Shown here piece after piece: positions 24,001 through 36,502 of a stretch of DNA of 64,000 nucleotides; the stretch's first letter is position 1; every line of letters begins with the position of its first letter. Made by a program: the position numbers and the translations under genes. This DNA comes from Otis tarda. Lineage: Eukaryota; Chordata; Aves; Otidiformes; Otididae. The stretch spans positions 35,805,803 through 35,869,802 of the forward strand of contig CM048591.1 of the NCBI GenBank assembly GCA_026413225.1, written 5' to 3'. The notes beneath the pieces were generated by a model. It ran no database searches and was not told the DNA's origin. It worked only from the letters and a program-made list of their open reading frames with translations.

Positions 24001-25694
24001 ATCAGTCTTTGAGTGGAGGCTGGTTAGAAATGAAGGAATTTTTATTTTGTAACTAACTTTCCCAGGCATCTCGTGCCATAGTTTGTCTCTGTTGTAACTT
24101 GAGAGCCTGGTAGCACAGACTCACAGTATGAGGATCTGAATATGCACTGGTAGCCAGAAAATGGCCTGGGGACAAAGCTATTTAACTGGCATTTTATTAT
24201 GTTAAAAAATGTGTCCTAGTATTTTGTGTGTTCTCTGTGCTGAGTAGAAGAGTGGCTAGCACTTTGGATGTGGATTGAGACTGCCCAAGGGGAGCAGTGA
24301 CATCGTCAGTGTAAGTGTACTGTTCAATATTATTTTCCATTTAAATCTCACAGTCATGTAAAGGAATAAAAAGTTAATAACACTTTGCTGTTTGGACATG
24401 ACATTTTTAGGGTACAGAGAACATGGCTCCAATTTCTTAAGCTTGATATTCCTTCACCTTCTCCGCATTAATAGCTTGGAAGCAGAAGCACTTGGGGATT
24501 TGCAGTCAGATAAACACTGGTTCCTGCAAGGATTCTCTGCAATACTTTGCCTCTCTTCGCACTTCTGGCTATAAATGAATGAACTTCACACTCAAGACTG
24601 TATCTTGAAATGAAATGTTAACTTTTTCAGTGTGAAAGTAACAAATTCATTTTTATATGCGTATAAATGGGGGAAGACTGGTTGCAGTCTCAACCAGAGA
24701 TCTTGGCTCTGGCCCCTGCTTAAATGGTGATTGCTGTTGTGGCTGACTGTCGGGTGCTAAATGAGGAACATCTGTGACTAAAAGTGCAAGATGGTTCAGG
24801 TTAATCTTGGATCGGGAGGCTCCCTGTCTGGGGTTATGGCTGGTTTGCATGCTGTAGAGATAGAGGATAGGAAGGAGCTGTCGTTAGGGGATCAGAGGTG
24901 AATCATTCTGTCCAGCTCTTCAAAAAAAAAGCTGTACTGTTTTTTATTGGTGGTTGGCTCAAACAGGGATAAACCCTGGGACAATGACAGCAGAAAAAAA
25001 AATCTCCATTGTTTTCCTAAGAGACACAAGTCATTCAATCGCTGATGAGTTGTACTTAGAACATGTTCTGTTTTTGTGGTAGAGGGTTTGTCACTGTCCT
25101 CATCTGCAAATAGTCAAATATGCTGTTCAGGCTGTGTTGGTAGCACTAATTAACACATTCTGTCCTGCTAGGACTTAAATCAACTGTGCTGAACTCTTAT
25201 ATTCACTCTTTGAAGAACCATGTGAGTTGTTTGCATCAGTCTGTTTTTAGGGTGTAGAGCAGCACGTCAGCGTAAGGGTTTCAGCAGTGATTAGGAAAAT
25301 GTTAAAGATGGTCCTTGGATGCCCGCAACGCCTGTGCCTGTATGCAGATTATCTTTTATGTCTTGCACTGTGAACACTCTTTTGCTTGTGTTTGTTGTGA
25401 TGTGGGGCAGCTCGGGGTGGGGGACTGATCACTGGGGAGCGGCGCTGCGTCCCCCCACGGAGAATGCTGTGCCGCTGGAGCTGTTGGTGTCTGACCCTGG
25501 GCCACAGGCGGGCAGCTACGAGCTGCTTACTGACTCAAGTCCAGTGTTGGGTCAAGCCCTCACTTAACAAATTTCAGTTGCCATCAATTATAAGGGCTGA
25601 GGGAGGAGGGAGGGGGACAAGGGAGCCATGCTTTACCCCGTTTCAGTCCTTTTTCAGTGGATTTAAGAGCATTACAGTGCTTACATAATACCAC
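18091..25694. other. Intron 1, no recognisable feature
   Basis: About 7.6 kb of AT-rich sequence with short chance frames only. I see no repeat tail, exon or RNA gene that I can support. Confidence 0.5.
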
Positions 25695-26025
25695 TGTTGC
25701 GGTGTCCCAGCAGGCACGGGCAGCCGATCGCGTGCTGGAGGCTGCCCGATCAGAGAAATGATGGCTCATGAGCCCTTGTCGGACAGTCCTGCCCTCTGCC
25801 TTCCTGAACCGGTAGATCGCCAGCTCATAAAGTGGTACAAGCTCCTTTTATTCTCTCGATTTGCCTGATAGGATGTAAGACTGTATTTAGTCATGGGGTA
25901 CGATAAGCTGTACGTGGCTTATGCATGGGTTACGTAATGTCCCACAAATCCGTAGGCTGGGGCCTCGGCTGGTCATGGGCTGGCTGTGCTGGGCGTGTGC
26001 TGTGGCACTATTGTCGTGCCCTACA
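25695..26025 (-). mobile_element. Probable solo LTR of an endogenous retrovirus (short, ERVK-like)
   Basis: A 331-base GC- and CpG-richer island in AT-rich intron has TG...CA ends on both strands (plus strand TGTTGCGG...CCCTACA). Read on the minus strand it begins TGTAGGGC and has an AATAAA signal at about plus 25848-25855 (AGAATAAAAGGAGC). Beyond this lies a GC-rich end of about 150 bases that would be R-U5. Size and layout resemble short LTRs of alpha/beta-type avian endogenous retroviruses. No internal viral region and no primer-binding site adjoin it. I could not find a clean target duplication (flanks TACCAC and TTTATC), so the exact ends are uncertain. Confidence 0.6.
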
Positions 26026-28941
26026 TTTATCGATTTGTTTAGAAATGGCTCTTCCATTTCATATGGCCTTTTGTAAAAGTTGTTAAGGACAACTCTTAAG
26101 AAGCCAAAGCATCTAGGATAAAGTCCTTTTTTTCATTATTATTATTCTTTTATTTACAGTGCTGCATACATGGAAAGTTTCCACTGTCTTGAATTTAGTT
26201 GCCAAGGTGATATCGTGAAATAGTTGTTGTCAATGTTTCGCCATTTTTAAACTTTCAAGTACCTTTATGAGACCTGGATTTTTCCTGAGATGTCTCCAGT
26301 TCTGTTTGCTTAAATACTAAATATTAAGAATTTCTATTATAGTTTGAAACTATTTAAGAGCATCATTGTTAACAAAAACTGACATGATATTCCAGTAATA
26401 AAGACTCTTAAATTCTTGGATGTTTGCCTTAAAGATTATCGTTAAAATTTAACCCTGAAAGGATTTGTAAACGGTGTTTTTTGTGCTTTATGAGCACTGC
26501 TGTTGGATGTTTTAAAAAACCTTTTAATAATAGTGAACTTAGATCAGGTAGTGCTGCAGGTATTCGTGAACTTTGTATCTCTTCTGCAGTTCATATATCT
26601 TATTTCTTATTTCCTTTATTAAACAATGTTTTTTAAGGCAGCTTCAGTATTTCTTTCAAGTATTCAAAGGCTGCTTACAAGATTTTACTCTTAATTAAAA
26701 GAATGAGAACAGTAGCAATTGAAGGATTCTTATTGGGGGATGTTATACTGCTTGGATGCTGTTTAAAGACATTTTTCCTGCAAAAAGATTGTATATGGAA
26801 ACTCTTTTTTTTAATGCATATTTTTTTTCTCCAACTTGATATATACCAGCTTATGACTGTAGACCTACTGGCAAAATACTGCGTTTCTGAAGTACGCTTC
26901 TCACAACTGCAGTATCTTACAACATAGCACTGCTGTAATGACAATAGAAAGCAAGGGATTGTGTTTGAGCTTATCAGCCTTGACAATGTCCTTTTAAATC
27001 TGTAGGCTCTTGCTATTCCAGTGAGTCCTTTATCCTGGTTTCTAATCTACTAGAAAATGATGCTTCAGAGACGTCATACTACCAGTGTGAATACTGTGAA
27101 AGATCAAGGAATCTGAGAATATACTACTGTAATACCACCAGTTAACCAGTAATCAGCAAGTTACCAGTGTACAACAAACCTAATTTTCTCCCAGGGTTAT
27201 TTCCATTCCAAGGATAGAGCTGTGGCCCTCCTGTACCAACTTATAGATAGTGAATAATGTTTCAAAAGCTTTCAGATCTTGCAGAAATTCTTTTCATCAT
27301 GTTTTGACACTGAACTCTTGATGGCTGTAATACTAATGTGCATTGTGAATGCAAAATATTTAGACGAATGTGAATTACTTGTCTTTGAAGGCTTACCTGT
27401 AAGCTTTCACTGGTGTGAATTTAACTTCTTCTTTATGTCATGAATATGCTTGCTTCTGTATGAAAGAGAATGTCCCTGAAAAGCTTCTGTTATGCAGATG
27501 GTGTTAAACGTATTTTGTTTCCAGGGAAATGCCACTTGAACTTAAACATGAAAAATAAGAATTTATAGTAAAATATCCTTATCATACTGTAATTTAACTG
27601 GTTCTCGGGTTCAGACCTGGAAACCAGTTAATCCTGTAAAGATTATTTGTTTCCATTTCTGAATATATGGGAACTTTGCAAGTCGCAGTTGCCCTGAAGT
27701 GATATTTTAACTTGTCAGGGATGGACTTGTGGCATTGTGATTCTTAAGATATTGACCTATTAATTGGTGCTTTGTGTACAAGTCATCACTGTGCAAGCAT
27801 GGAGAAACACAGTTTACAGATGAGATATTCCAAAAGTAGCTATCATCATTGTATGAAGAAATAAAAGATGAGTAAGTAGTAAAGAAGTGAAAATTCTTAA
27901 AGGAGAAGCTCAAGTTCTCACAAAAATTTCTGTCCATTTAGGGAAAGATGCCATCACTTAGGCTTTGACCATGTAAAGAAATTTTACAAGGCATGATTCA
28001 GGTTTCATTAAAAAATATACTGGGGTACAGCTGCCTTATTTTTATGCGGCTTCCCAAAGTCTTTCCCCCCCTTTTTTTTTTTTCTGGAAAATAGTAGCAT
28101 TTTAGAAATATTTTCTTAATGTCCTAAAATAGAAAAAAGCTGGACATAGCAACTGGGTTCAGTAGTAGCATCAGTGCTGGCTTTCACCAGCCTAGCAGTG
28201 GTTATCTTTTTGAGTGAATGAGTAATCCGCAACCTAAATTGAACCCAGCTGTCTTAGCTTGTTATTTAACTGCTGGAGCTTCTGGAATAAGCATGTGTTC
28301 TGTAGAAGCTTCCTGGAGATTATCTGTGCCAGTGAAGAGGAAATTGTAAAATTCTGATATGTGCCTAACAGTACTGAAGAAATTCATTTGCAATCTGATG
28401 ATCTGGGGCAAATACATTAAGTTGATTAAACTGCTTTCTAATTTTGACATCTTATTATTATGTCACTAATCCCGAGACCTTTTTTTTTACATGTCATCTT
28501 CATAGGTTTTTAGTTTGTTTGGTTGGTTGGTTTTTTTTTTAGGAAATAAACGTTCATGATTCTTTGTGAAACAGATGGAAATTGGCAGAAATACTGGTCG
28601 GTATTTCTCAACCTTTAGCAAAGTACATTTGAAAAACTGATACATATTTCTGGAAAAAAAAGGAAGGATAAATTTTGAAATCTCTGTGGCTAGCAGAAAG
28701 CAAAATATGTGGAAAACTGACATCTTAAAGATGCCGTTACCTCTCCAGTTGTCTGTGTCAACTTATATCAAAATGGAAAGACACCAGTAACATCCACTCC
28801 AAATAATTTCTAGGATTTACTTTAAAGCATAAATTTTGCGGAACACAGGGAAGCACACATCTTACAAATAATTTTACATCCTTTCTAGACTTAAAAAGGT
28901 GAAAACGCTACTTTTGGGGTTTTTTTTATTTGAGTCTCTGA
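26026..28941. other. Intron 1, no recognisable feature
   Basis: AT-rich sequence with T-runs (for example near 26810 and 28070) and short chance frames. Nothing else can be supported. Confidence 0.5.
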
Positions 28942-29134
28942 AACCTGGCCTTGAACGTTTCCAGGGATGGGGCATCCACCACCTCTCTGGGCAACCTGTG
29001 CCAGTGTTCTACCACCCTAGTTGTAAAAAATATCTTCCTTATATCCAGCCTGAATCTACCTCCTTCTATTTTAAAACCGTTACCCCTTGTCCTGTCACAA
29101 CAGGCCCTGCTGAAGAGTTTCTCCTTGTCTTTCA
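28942..29134 (-). mobile_element. CR1 LINE fragment, minus orientation, both ends missing
   Basis: The plus strand shows the reverse complement of the CR1 ORF2 C-terminal region (AACCTGGCCTTGAACG, then GGGGCATCCACCACCTCTC, then CAACAGGCCCTGCTGAAGAG). The 3' tail that should precede it on the plus strand is absent and the 5' side stops within ORF2. It is therefore a remnant trimmed at both ends, not a simple 5'-truncated insertion. Confidence 0.92.
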
Positions 29135-32100
29135 GTCTTTTGCTGAAATTCCAGACTTGAAATCCTGAAAAATCCTATTCAACTTACCCGTAGGTTGGAA
29201 TGCATCCAAACTTTTAGTGGCTCTTAAAAATCTCTCAGTGACTTTAGTTTTGTTTCTACAGATAACCAGCTGGATTCTAGCCATCAGACACCGTAGTAGC
29301 TGAGCATGTTCCTTATACTTCAGAAGAACTGGCATTCAGAAACTTGATGTTCATCCACCTTAAACAGTTAATGCTTCCCGCCTTCCATGTAGTAAGAAGA
29401 TTTCATCTCATACTCATTTTGGGGTGGTCATCTCTCTTTGTGTAGGGGATTCATTGTACCACTTCTCTTACCAGGCCTTATGATGCGCATTCGGAAAATG
29501 GGAGAGGAGTTCTTGAGGCTTCCAAGATTCAACATTCATGTATTCTGTTTTTCTTAAAAGTCTTTCAGTCACCAAAATAGGAATGTTACACCTTATTCCT
29601 GAAGGAATTCTAACAAATGAACAAGTAATCTTTTGAGTGACTGGGAACATGGCTGTGCGATGTGATGTTCCCGTACCTGGTTTGACCATATCCCATTTGG
29701 AAGATTTCTGTCCAGGGACTACGGGGAGGGCAGAGAGTCAACATTTGTAACATCTCTTCCTTAAATTGTTTTACTGCCATATCATTTTCATTATATGAAA
29801 TTGTTATTTAATGCTAACCAAGACTCTCCAGAGAGTCTTAAATGTTACTGTCATAATAAAAACCTAACTGAAGCTATAGAATTGTGCAGTTACTGAAAGT
29901 ATTTTTCTCTACTCCCTTCCCTCAACCATTCTCTGAGGGCTTGGAAAGCTGCTAATGGAACAAAACCCCGGCTGTGGATGGAAGGTGGAACACGGGAAGA
30001 AGAACAAACAAGACTGAAAATTGAGCTCACTCGGGTGCATGTGTGTGTTAGTGGAACTTTAAATGGTCTCCAGATGAGTGGATTGGTACATTTTCCTTTT
30101 CAGCAAAACATCATGAACAATTCATTCCACAGGACACCAGGGCCTGCCGGCATCTGTAGGAGCAGAGCACACTTTAGCAGTAACTACAGTAAGAAAAAGA
30201 GGAGGGAAAGAAAAAAGGCAGTCTCATGATTTGGCTTCCTCACAAGGTATTTAAGTACCTACTGTGTTCTGGGCCAGACGGTTACAATTAACCTGTGCAT
30301 TTACAGCAATTGGTTTAAACAGGTCTTGGAGACATCTGCTGCAGTATAGAAGGAGGGGAGTGGGACTGGGAGAGTAACCAGTTTGCAGAATATGCATCAA
30401 TGTGTCCAGATAGTGTGATGAAAAAGGTACCCTGTCTGTCAAATACAATCAAGCAAGAAGTTTGTGTATCTGTTCCTCTGCTGTTTGTTGTGCTAATGTA
30501 GCTAGGCCCCACAAAGCAGAGCTCAACAGCTGTTTGTCTTTTTCTGAGAGGAGCACAGCATCTGTTGAGTCTAACTTCACCCACGTTTTGCTTTACATTA
30601 AGAAGTTGCCTATAATTTCCACTGCTTCTGTGAATATTTGTGGATGCAAAGTTCTTCTAGAAATGTCACGCAATCATTTTTATAAAAGATGCTTTCAAAA
30701 AGCAGAGAAGCATGTGGAGAAAATGGCCTTGTAGGAGATTAGGATGTTTAGCTGAACAAATCCTCTTTCAGACAGCAATAGCACTTATCACTTACAGTGC
30801 TTGCCGTGGCAGCATCTGAAAGATTTTTATCTGTTTTCCACAGATGAGGAAACTGAGGTAACAGGATAGGCAATTTACTTGGGTCAAATTGTGAGACAGC
30901 TCTCCTGTGCAAGTATAATTTGTACGGTATGTACATTTTACATTAGTAAAATCAAAGGCTGTTTTGTTACAGCTTTCAGTGGGAGAATGGATCATGCTGA
31001 GCTCCCTCAGGATTTTGGACACAACATTACTCAGATCCTTTTATACGCAAGTAGAAAAAAATCAACCCTAGTGAGCATAAGTTTCTTGGCAACGCTGTAT
31101 CATTGCTACGGCGCATCATGTGCTGGCAGAGAAAATCGTTCTTACACAGTTATTGCTCCTACAGCTTCATCTGTGGAGTTAGAAAGCAGAATAAGTCCAT
31201 GATGTGCAGATTGCTAGCACATTATTTTTACCCTCCTGGACTTGTGAAGCCCTTAACAGAAAAAAAAAAGATGTTGCTACTAATGTTTGAGCCTTCAGCC
31301 CTGTTGAGAAAGAGAGGGAAGGAAAGTACTCTTAACTAATGTCTGATTTTGTTAAAAAGTTGAGCTTTTCCATTTTGATACTATTGTCATGAATCGCATA
31401 GACACCTGCACATTTATTACCATTTCAGTTAAGCCTCACAGACTTAACGCTAACACCAGGCAGGATCATTCTAACAGAAATTTTATTTAAAGATGGTTGT
31501 GGGCATGATAAAATCTATTTCCAGAGGAGTGGGGCAGAGGCATAAGGATAGAAGCGGAGGTGTGATTATCTCACAGCTACTTACATCTGTATTAGTCAAA
31601 ATCCCTGGTAAACTATCCAAATGCGCTTGTTTCCTTCCAGATAAACAGACACTGCATGTGAGTGAACAGCTTGTGTTAAGAATGTCAATCTGCTAATTAA
31701 ACTCTGCATTATTTTCACATTTATTTTGTTTAATCACTCAGTGAATATAATCCTCATAAGTATCTTGTAGAAGGAAATATACTTAGTGAAACTCCAAATC
31801 CGTGACAGACTCAGAACAATGAATGGTTGTTGACATCCAGGTATCTCCTTGTCTGATTTGAAAAAGGAAAGAAAGCTGGTACTTGACCTTATATTTGATT
31901 ATTCATGGATCTTCCGTAGCAAACAGAAGCAATAAATCATCTCCAGCTCTGATGATCCTTTATAGCTTAAGAAGCATGTTCCTATCTTAAAACTTTCTAA
32001 AGATAACAATTCAACAAGGAAGAAGGACGTCTATCTCTTTTATTTTGTTTTTCCTTTATGATTACCAACTGTGCCACTGAATTTGAAAGTAACTAATAGA

Positions 32101-34322
32101 TGGCACTGAGGACTCATTAAGAAATCAGTCTCTTGGGAATTGAACATTCCCCCTTAAGAGATTGCTTTGTGCCAGTTGAATGTGGCAATGACAGACCACG
32201 ATCATAGGAGTTACCTTATCATGGAGACGCATTGCTGTGTAATTAAAGACTGTGTCTAGGTTTCTTCAGATGGCTGAATAGTATCAGCACTTGTCAGCAG
32301 AAACTTAACTTATTTTTGCTTGAATTTTAAAGAGACTGAATATTCCACAAGTCTGTCAAGTAACTTTAGCACATACAATATTGCAGGAGAGCGTGGTGTG
32401 TAGCTAATATTATGCAGACAGGGAGCCTTGAAAAGTATTCAGTTTCTTTTGGAGCTGTCTTTAGGAGAAAGATTGCATCTGTTTCGTTTCAAGGAAAAAT
32501 TAAAATACATATCTTCTGAAAAACATTGGGGACTAGTAAGTGGTGCTTTTTCACCTCCTACTCTCATGCTGTGTGTCCTTAGAAGTGCTCATTTTTCCTC
32601 TAGTACACTGTCTTTTGATAGTGTTACTCTAGAATAAAAGAAATTTTGAACATTTATGTGGAAAATTTTAAAAGTGTGTTTCACATCATCCTCTAAATGC
32701 AAGTGAACAGGTATCGAAAGAGCATCTGCTGTATTGTGCCGTGTGCACAGCTTTGTTTGTATGTGTCATATAATTAAAAGTTGCATTTTTATTCTGTTGA
32801 ATTTTTTTTTGTGATTATAAAACAGAGGAGTGCACTACTTTGTACGTTGTTTTGTAAGTGAATTACATTTGAAGTTCCAGCACTGGCTTCCATTATTGCT
32901 GGCTACTGTGGTGAATGGTGTATTTCCATATGGAGCCACTAAGGAAGAACAACTAAGGAGTAGGTGACTTCATATTTGGTTGTTAATCGTTCAAGGAGGA
33001 GGTGCTGAAATCGGATATTCTTCTCTTCAAGCTGAGTGAGACATCCTTGGGAGCTAAATCACACCGGTGTAAGTGTAAAGTCCTTCTCAGCTGCAAGGTG
33101 CAAAGCCCTGGACCTGCAGGCTGCAGATGGCTGATGTGGATGGCCAGGAAACTTTTTAATATGTATTTAAAATGGCTGACTGTGTGAAAACTCAGCTGAA
33201 CAGTAGTCAGCATCTTTGAAGCTGACTCTAGATGTAAGTGTGGAGGACAGCAGTTTGCCTGGGCTGCAGGTTGCGAGATCCTGATCGGCTGCCGCCCTGC
33301 TCCTGGCAGTGAGTGCCAGCTGCTGCCCTGCTTTGCTCTAGGGTGGCATTTTTCCTTTAATGAGGAAAGGGAGCATAGCCAAAACTATGTCTTTTGAGAC
33401 AGCTTGACCTAGGTTGTATTCTTTGGCATTTCTAATGGAAAATACTGTAGCAGTGTACATAGCATGAAAATACATGTTTTATGGACTAAATGCAGACCTC
33501 CCCACAGCTTTACAGCAATAATGGCAGGCATGAACTGGCATATTTTTTGTACTAAGTTGTACTAGTTACATCGGGAAAGAAAAACTATTCTATTGGTGGT
33601 GCTTTCTCTTCAGGACTTTCATGGCTGATTAAGACCTGAACTGCTTATATCTGTTATGTGATGCTATGTGTCAGGATTAGCTTCTGGGTCCTGAAGATGT
33701 GGGCTTGGCTTTGAGTGCTTTGTTTGTGTTTATACTGGTAGTATCCAAAGAATCCCAGTTTCCCTATGTTAGTATGTTCTTACCAACCTTAAAAAGCAGC
33801 TAAGATTTTAATGCTGTATGTAGTAGGACATTTGGGATAAGACCTAGTAGCACCACATAGCACCTTACAGTAGCACCAGACCAGACGGTCTGACAGGGCT
33901 TTGTAATGGAGATGCTTTGGCTAGAACCAGGTGAAGCTGCATAGTCACACTGTGGGTGCAAAGGGTAACTGCACTAAAGGCAAATTCAAAGACCAGAGGT
34001 CTGAGTTCCCATCTCAGTATTCCTGTGGAGTGTCTCGACCCAGCTTCTTTGCCGTCCTCTTCCTCCTGCAATCTATCACTCACTTTCTGTGCTGTATATT
34101 CTTATAGAGCAATGTTTTAATTCACTTTAATGCCCTTTCAGTGGTATCAGTGGGTGTTTTGCACTGATGTGAGTAGCAAATGCTGAATAGTCAATCAAGA
34201 TAATTCAGTTCCTTTCCTTAAAAATCAATCATGGAAGTGGGGAGACAATGATGGTCTTTAGAGCATGTTCAATTAATATAGGTCTCCTGAGGTTAAAGGC
34301 ATTGTCTTGGGCCTTACCTGAA
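29135..34322. other. Intron 1, no recognisable feature
   Basis: About 5 kb with chance frames only. I examined the longer frames near 30462 and 30879 and found no domain signature. Confidence 0.5.
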
Positions 34323-34383
34323 AGAATCAGAATGGTTAGAGTTGGAAGGGACCTTCAAAGGTCATCTAGTCCAACCCCCCTGA
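34323..34383 (-). mobile_element. CR1 LINE 3' tail remnant, minus orientation
   Basis: Only about 61 bases are present: the reverse complement of the CR1 3' end (GAATGGTTAGAGTTGGAAGG, then GTCATCTAGTCCAACCCC). This is either a very short 5'-truncated insertion or a remnant. Confidence 0.88.
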
Positions 34384-35164
34384 ATACGGAACTGATGTGC
34401 ATGTTGAAAACAGGTGTCAGGCAATTACTGTAATGTACTCAATTTTTTGCCTGGGCATTTCTGCAAAAACATGCAGTATTCTGTTTTTATTAAGCAGTGC
34501 CCTTTTTCAGTAACAGATGGTACTCACAACTATGTAAGTCTTTGGTACGTGAGCTTCTCTGTTTGCCAGGTGTAAGGCTTTTCCCGCTTGCTGCTGTATT
34601 GGCCAGATAATGAGTGTATTTCCAATAAACCAAGCTCCTGTAGGAATTTACATGTATCTTGATTTTGTTAAGAAACAGTTTGGCTTAGCTGTTAACTGTC
34701 TCTTTTTAATAATACTGTTCTTTATTTTATATAGATATGGACAAGAATTGTTATTTAAAGAATTACTTAGAGTGCAAAGATACTTAGAAAATATCAGACT
34801 CTCAATATTCAGAGGAACAGCAGAGCTGTTGTAAGTATCATAGCAAGTAATCTCTTTACACTACAATTAGAACAATGTGTCTTTTCTTCTTCTAAAAGAA
34901 TGTATTTTTGGGTGCACGTTGAGGAGGAAAAGTCCTAAATAGTACTATTCACATAGATACCTTCAGACATAAACCAGTTTCTTCATTTGTGTTCCTGTTA
35001 ACGTTTTCAGTTACAAAGTTTTAGGTTGATGTCTCCTTTTTTTTGCCTGTTTTTTTCAGGAGCATTTTTTTTTCCTGTGGACGTTAGTGGGTGTCACCTG
35101 GCAAGGGTGCTGTTGCAGTTGTGGAGAATATTAGAGGTCAAAATTGGCTTTGCTTTGTACTTTT

Positions 35165-35219
35165 TCATAGACTTGCTACGGGCTCTGTTAAAAAGTTTGT
35201 CCCCGTCATTCTTATAAGC
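35165..35219 (-). mobile_element. Short inverted CR1 fragment abutting a plus-strand CR1
   Basis: The plus-strand segment ending GTTTGTCCCCGTC...CTTATAAGC is the reverse complement of an internal CR1 ORF2 segment. It corresponds to the part around 35553-35590 of the neighbouring plus-strand copy (GGGGACAAACTCTTTAGCAG). It joins directly to the start of that copy at about 35218. Confidence 0.75.
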
Positions 35220-35868
35220 TCAACATGAGCCAGCAATGTGCACTTGCAGCCCAGAAAGCCAGCCACATCCTGGGCTGCATCCAAAGAAACATGGCCAGCA
35301 GGTCGAAGGAGATGGTTCTCTCCTCTGTTCCACTCCTGTGAGACACCACCTGGAGTACTGCATCCAGCTCTGGAGCCCCCAGCATAAGAAGGACATGGAC
35401 ATGTTGGAGTGAGTCCAGACAAGGCCATGAAGATGATGAGAGGGCTGGAGCACCTCTCCTCTGAGGATAGGCTGAGAGAGTTGGGGCTGTTCAGCCTGGA
35501 GAAGAGAAGGCTCCAGAGAGACCTTATAGTGGCCTTTCAGTACCTAAAGGAGGCCTACAGGAAAGCTGGGGACAAACTCTTTAGCAGGACCTGTCGTGAT
35601 AAGATGAGGGGTGACGGTTTTAAACTAGAAGGAGGTAGATTCAGACTGGATGTAAGGAAGAAATTTTTTCCAATGAGGGTGGTGGAACACTGGAACATGT
35701 TGCCCAGAGAGGTGGTAGATGCCCCACCCCTGGAAACATTCAAGGCCAGGCTGGAGGGGGCTCTGAGTAACCTGATCTAGTTGGAGATGTCCCTGCTCCT
35801 TGCAGAGGGAAGGGTTTGACTAGATGACCTTTAAAGGTCCCTTCCAACCCAAACTATTCTATGATTAC
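35218..35868 (+). mobile_element. CR1 LINE fragment, plus orientation, with open ORF2 C-terminus
   Basis: About 650 bases of CR1. The 5' part encodes the region after the reverse transcriptase ([13 protein letters not shown] and the LEYCIQLWSPQHKKDMD region). The 3' part has an uninterrupted frame from about 35409 to the stop at 35778-35780. It covers RLRELGLFSLEKRRLQRDL, FSRTCRDKMRG, GGRFRLDVRKKFFPMRVVEH and ends ALSNLI, the usual C-terminus of CR1 ORF2. The untranslated tail follows (GACTAGATGACCTTTAAAGG). The reverse transcriptase and endonuclease domains are missing, so it cannot move by itself. It is the best preserved C-terminus in the window, which suggests a relatively recent insertion. 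Confidence 0.95.
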
Positions 35869-36408
35869 CATTGATTGAGATGTAAGATGCTGAAAGTCTT
35901 AAACCACTGAAGAAATAGAGCCTTACTGCACCTTTACTTAACATGTCTCTGATTCTTTGCTTTGAGGCATTGTCCCCTAAATCTAAAATCACAGAACAAG
36001 AAAGGAAACATTGCTGCTGAATGAAATAGCATGAAGCCCCTCCAGCTTAAAAAACCCTTAACACAAACATTTTTTAAAAGCATACTGCATCATCACATTA
36101 ATCCTTTCATGTTCAGAAGTATAGCTGGCCTTTCAGCCCCTTGACTCTGAGGTTAGATAGTCCTAGTAGACCTTCCTGTGAAGTCTAACAAGTAGTCTTG
36201 CTTGAGAGAGAGTGCCTCAGACTGAAGCTGGCTTTGCCACCAGATAAACACAAGTGGGCCAAAAGACACCTACCACATTTTACAAAATCTTGACCCTAGG
36301 TGATATGTTTTACCTTAAAATGTTAATCTTTTTTGAGTGTCTTTCTGAAGTTCTGCATGCTGCTGTTCGACATCTTCCTATCACAGATAAAGGTTATATG
36401 GCAGTCAA
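35869..36408. other. Intron 1 between two CR1 copies, no feature
   Basis: About 540 bases of AT-rich unique sequence lie between two plus-oriented CR1 tails. Nothing recognisable is present. Confidence 0.5.
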
Positions 36409-36502
36409 AGATGTCCCTGCTCCTTGCAGGGGGGTTGGACTAGATGACCTTTGGAGGTGCCTTCCAACCCTAATCATTCTAGGATTCTATGATTCTAGGA
36501 TT
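36409..36502 (+). mobile_element. CR1 LINE 3' tail, plus orientation
   Basis: About 94 bases: AGATGTCCCTGCTCCTTGCA, then GGTTGGACTAGATGACC and a tail with AGGATTCTATGATTCTAGG. It is a very short 5'-truncated CR1 copy. Confidence 0.92.

Noticed and set aside
35409-35780. 123-codon open frame as a host gene
   Set aside because: Its residues are the C-terminal part of CR1 ORF2, so it is annotated as part of the retroelement.
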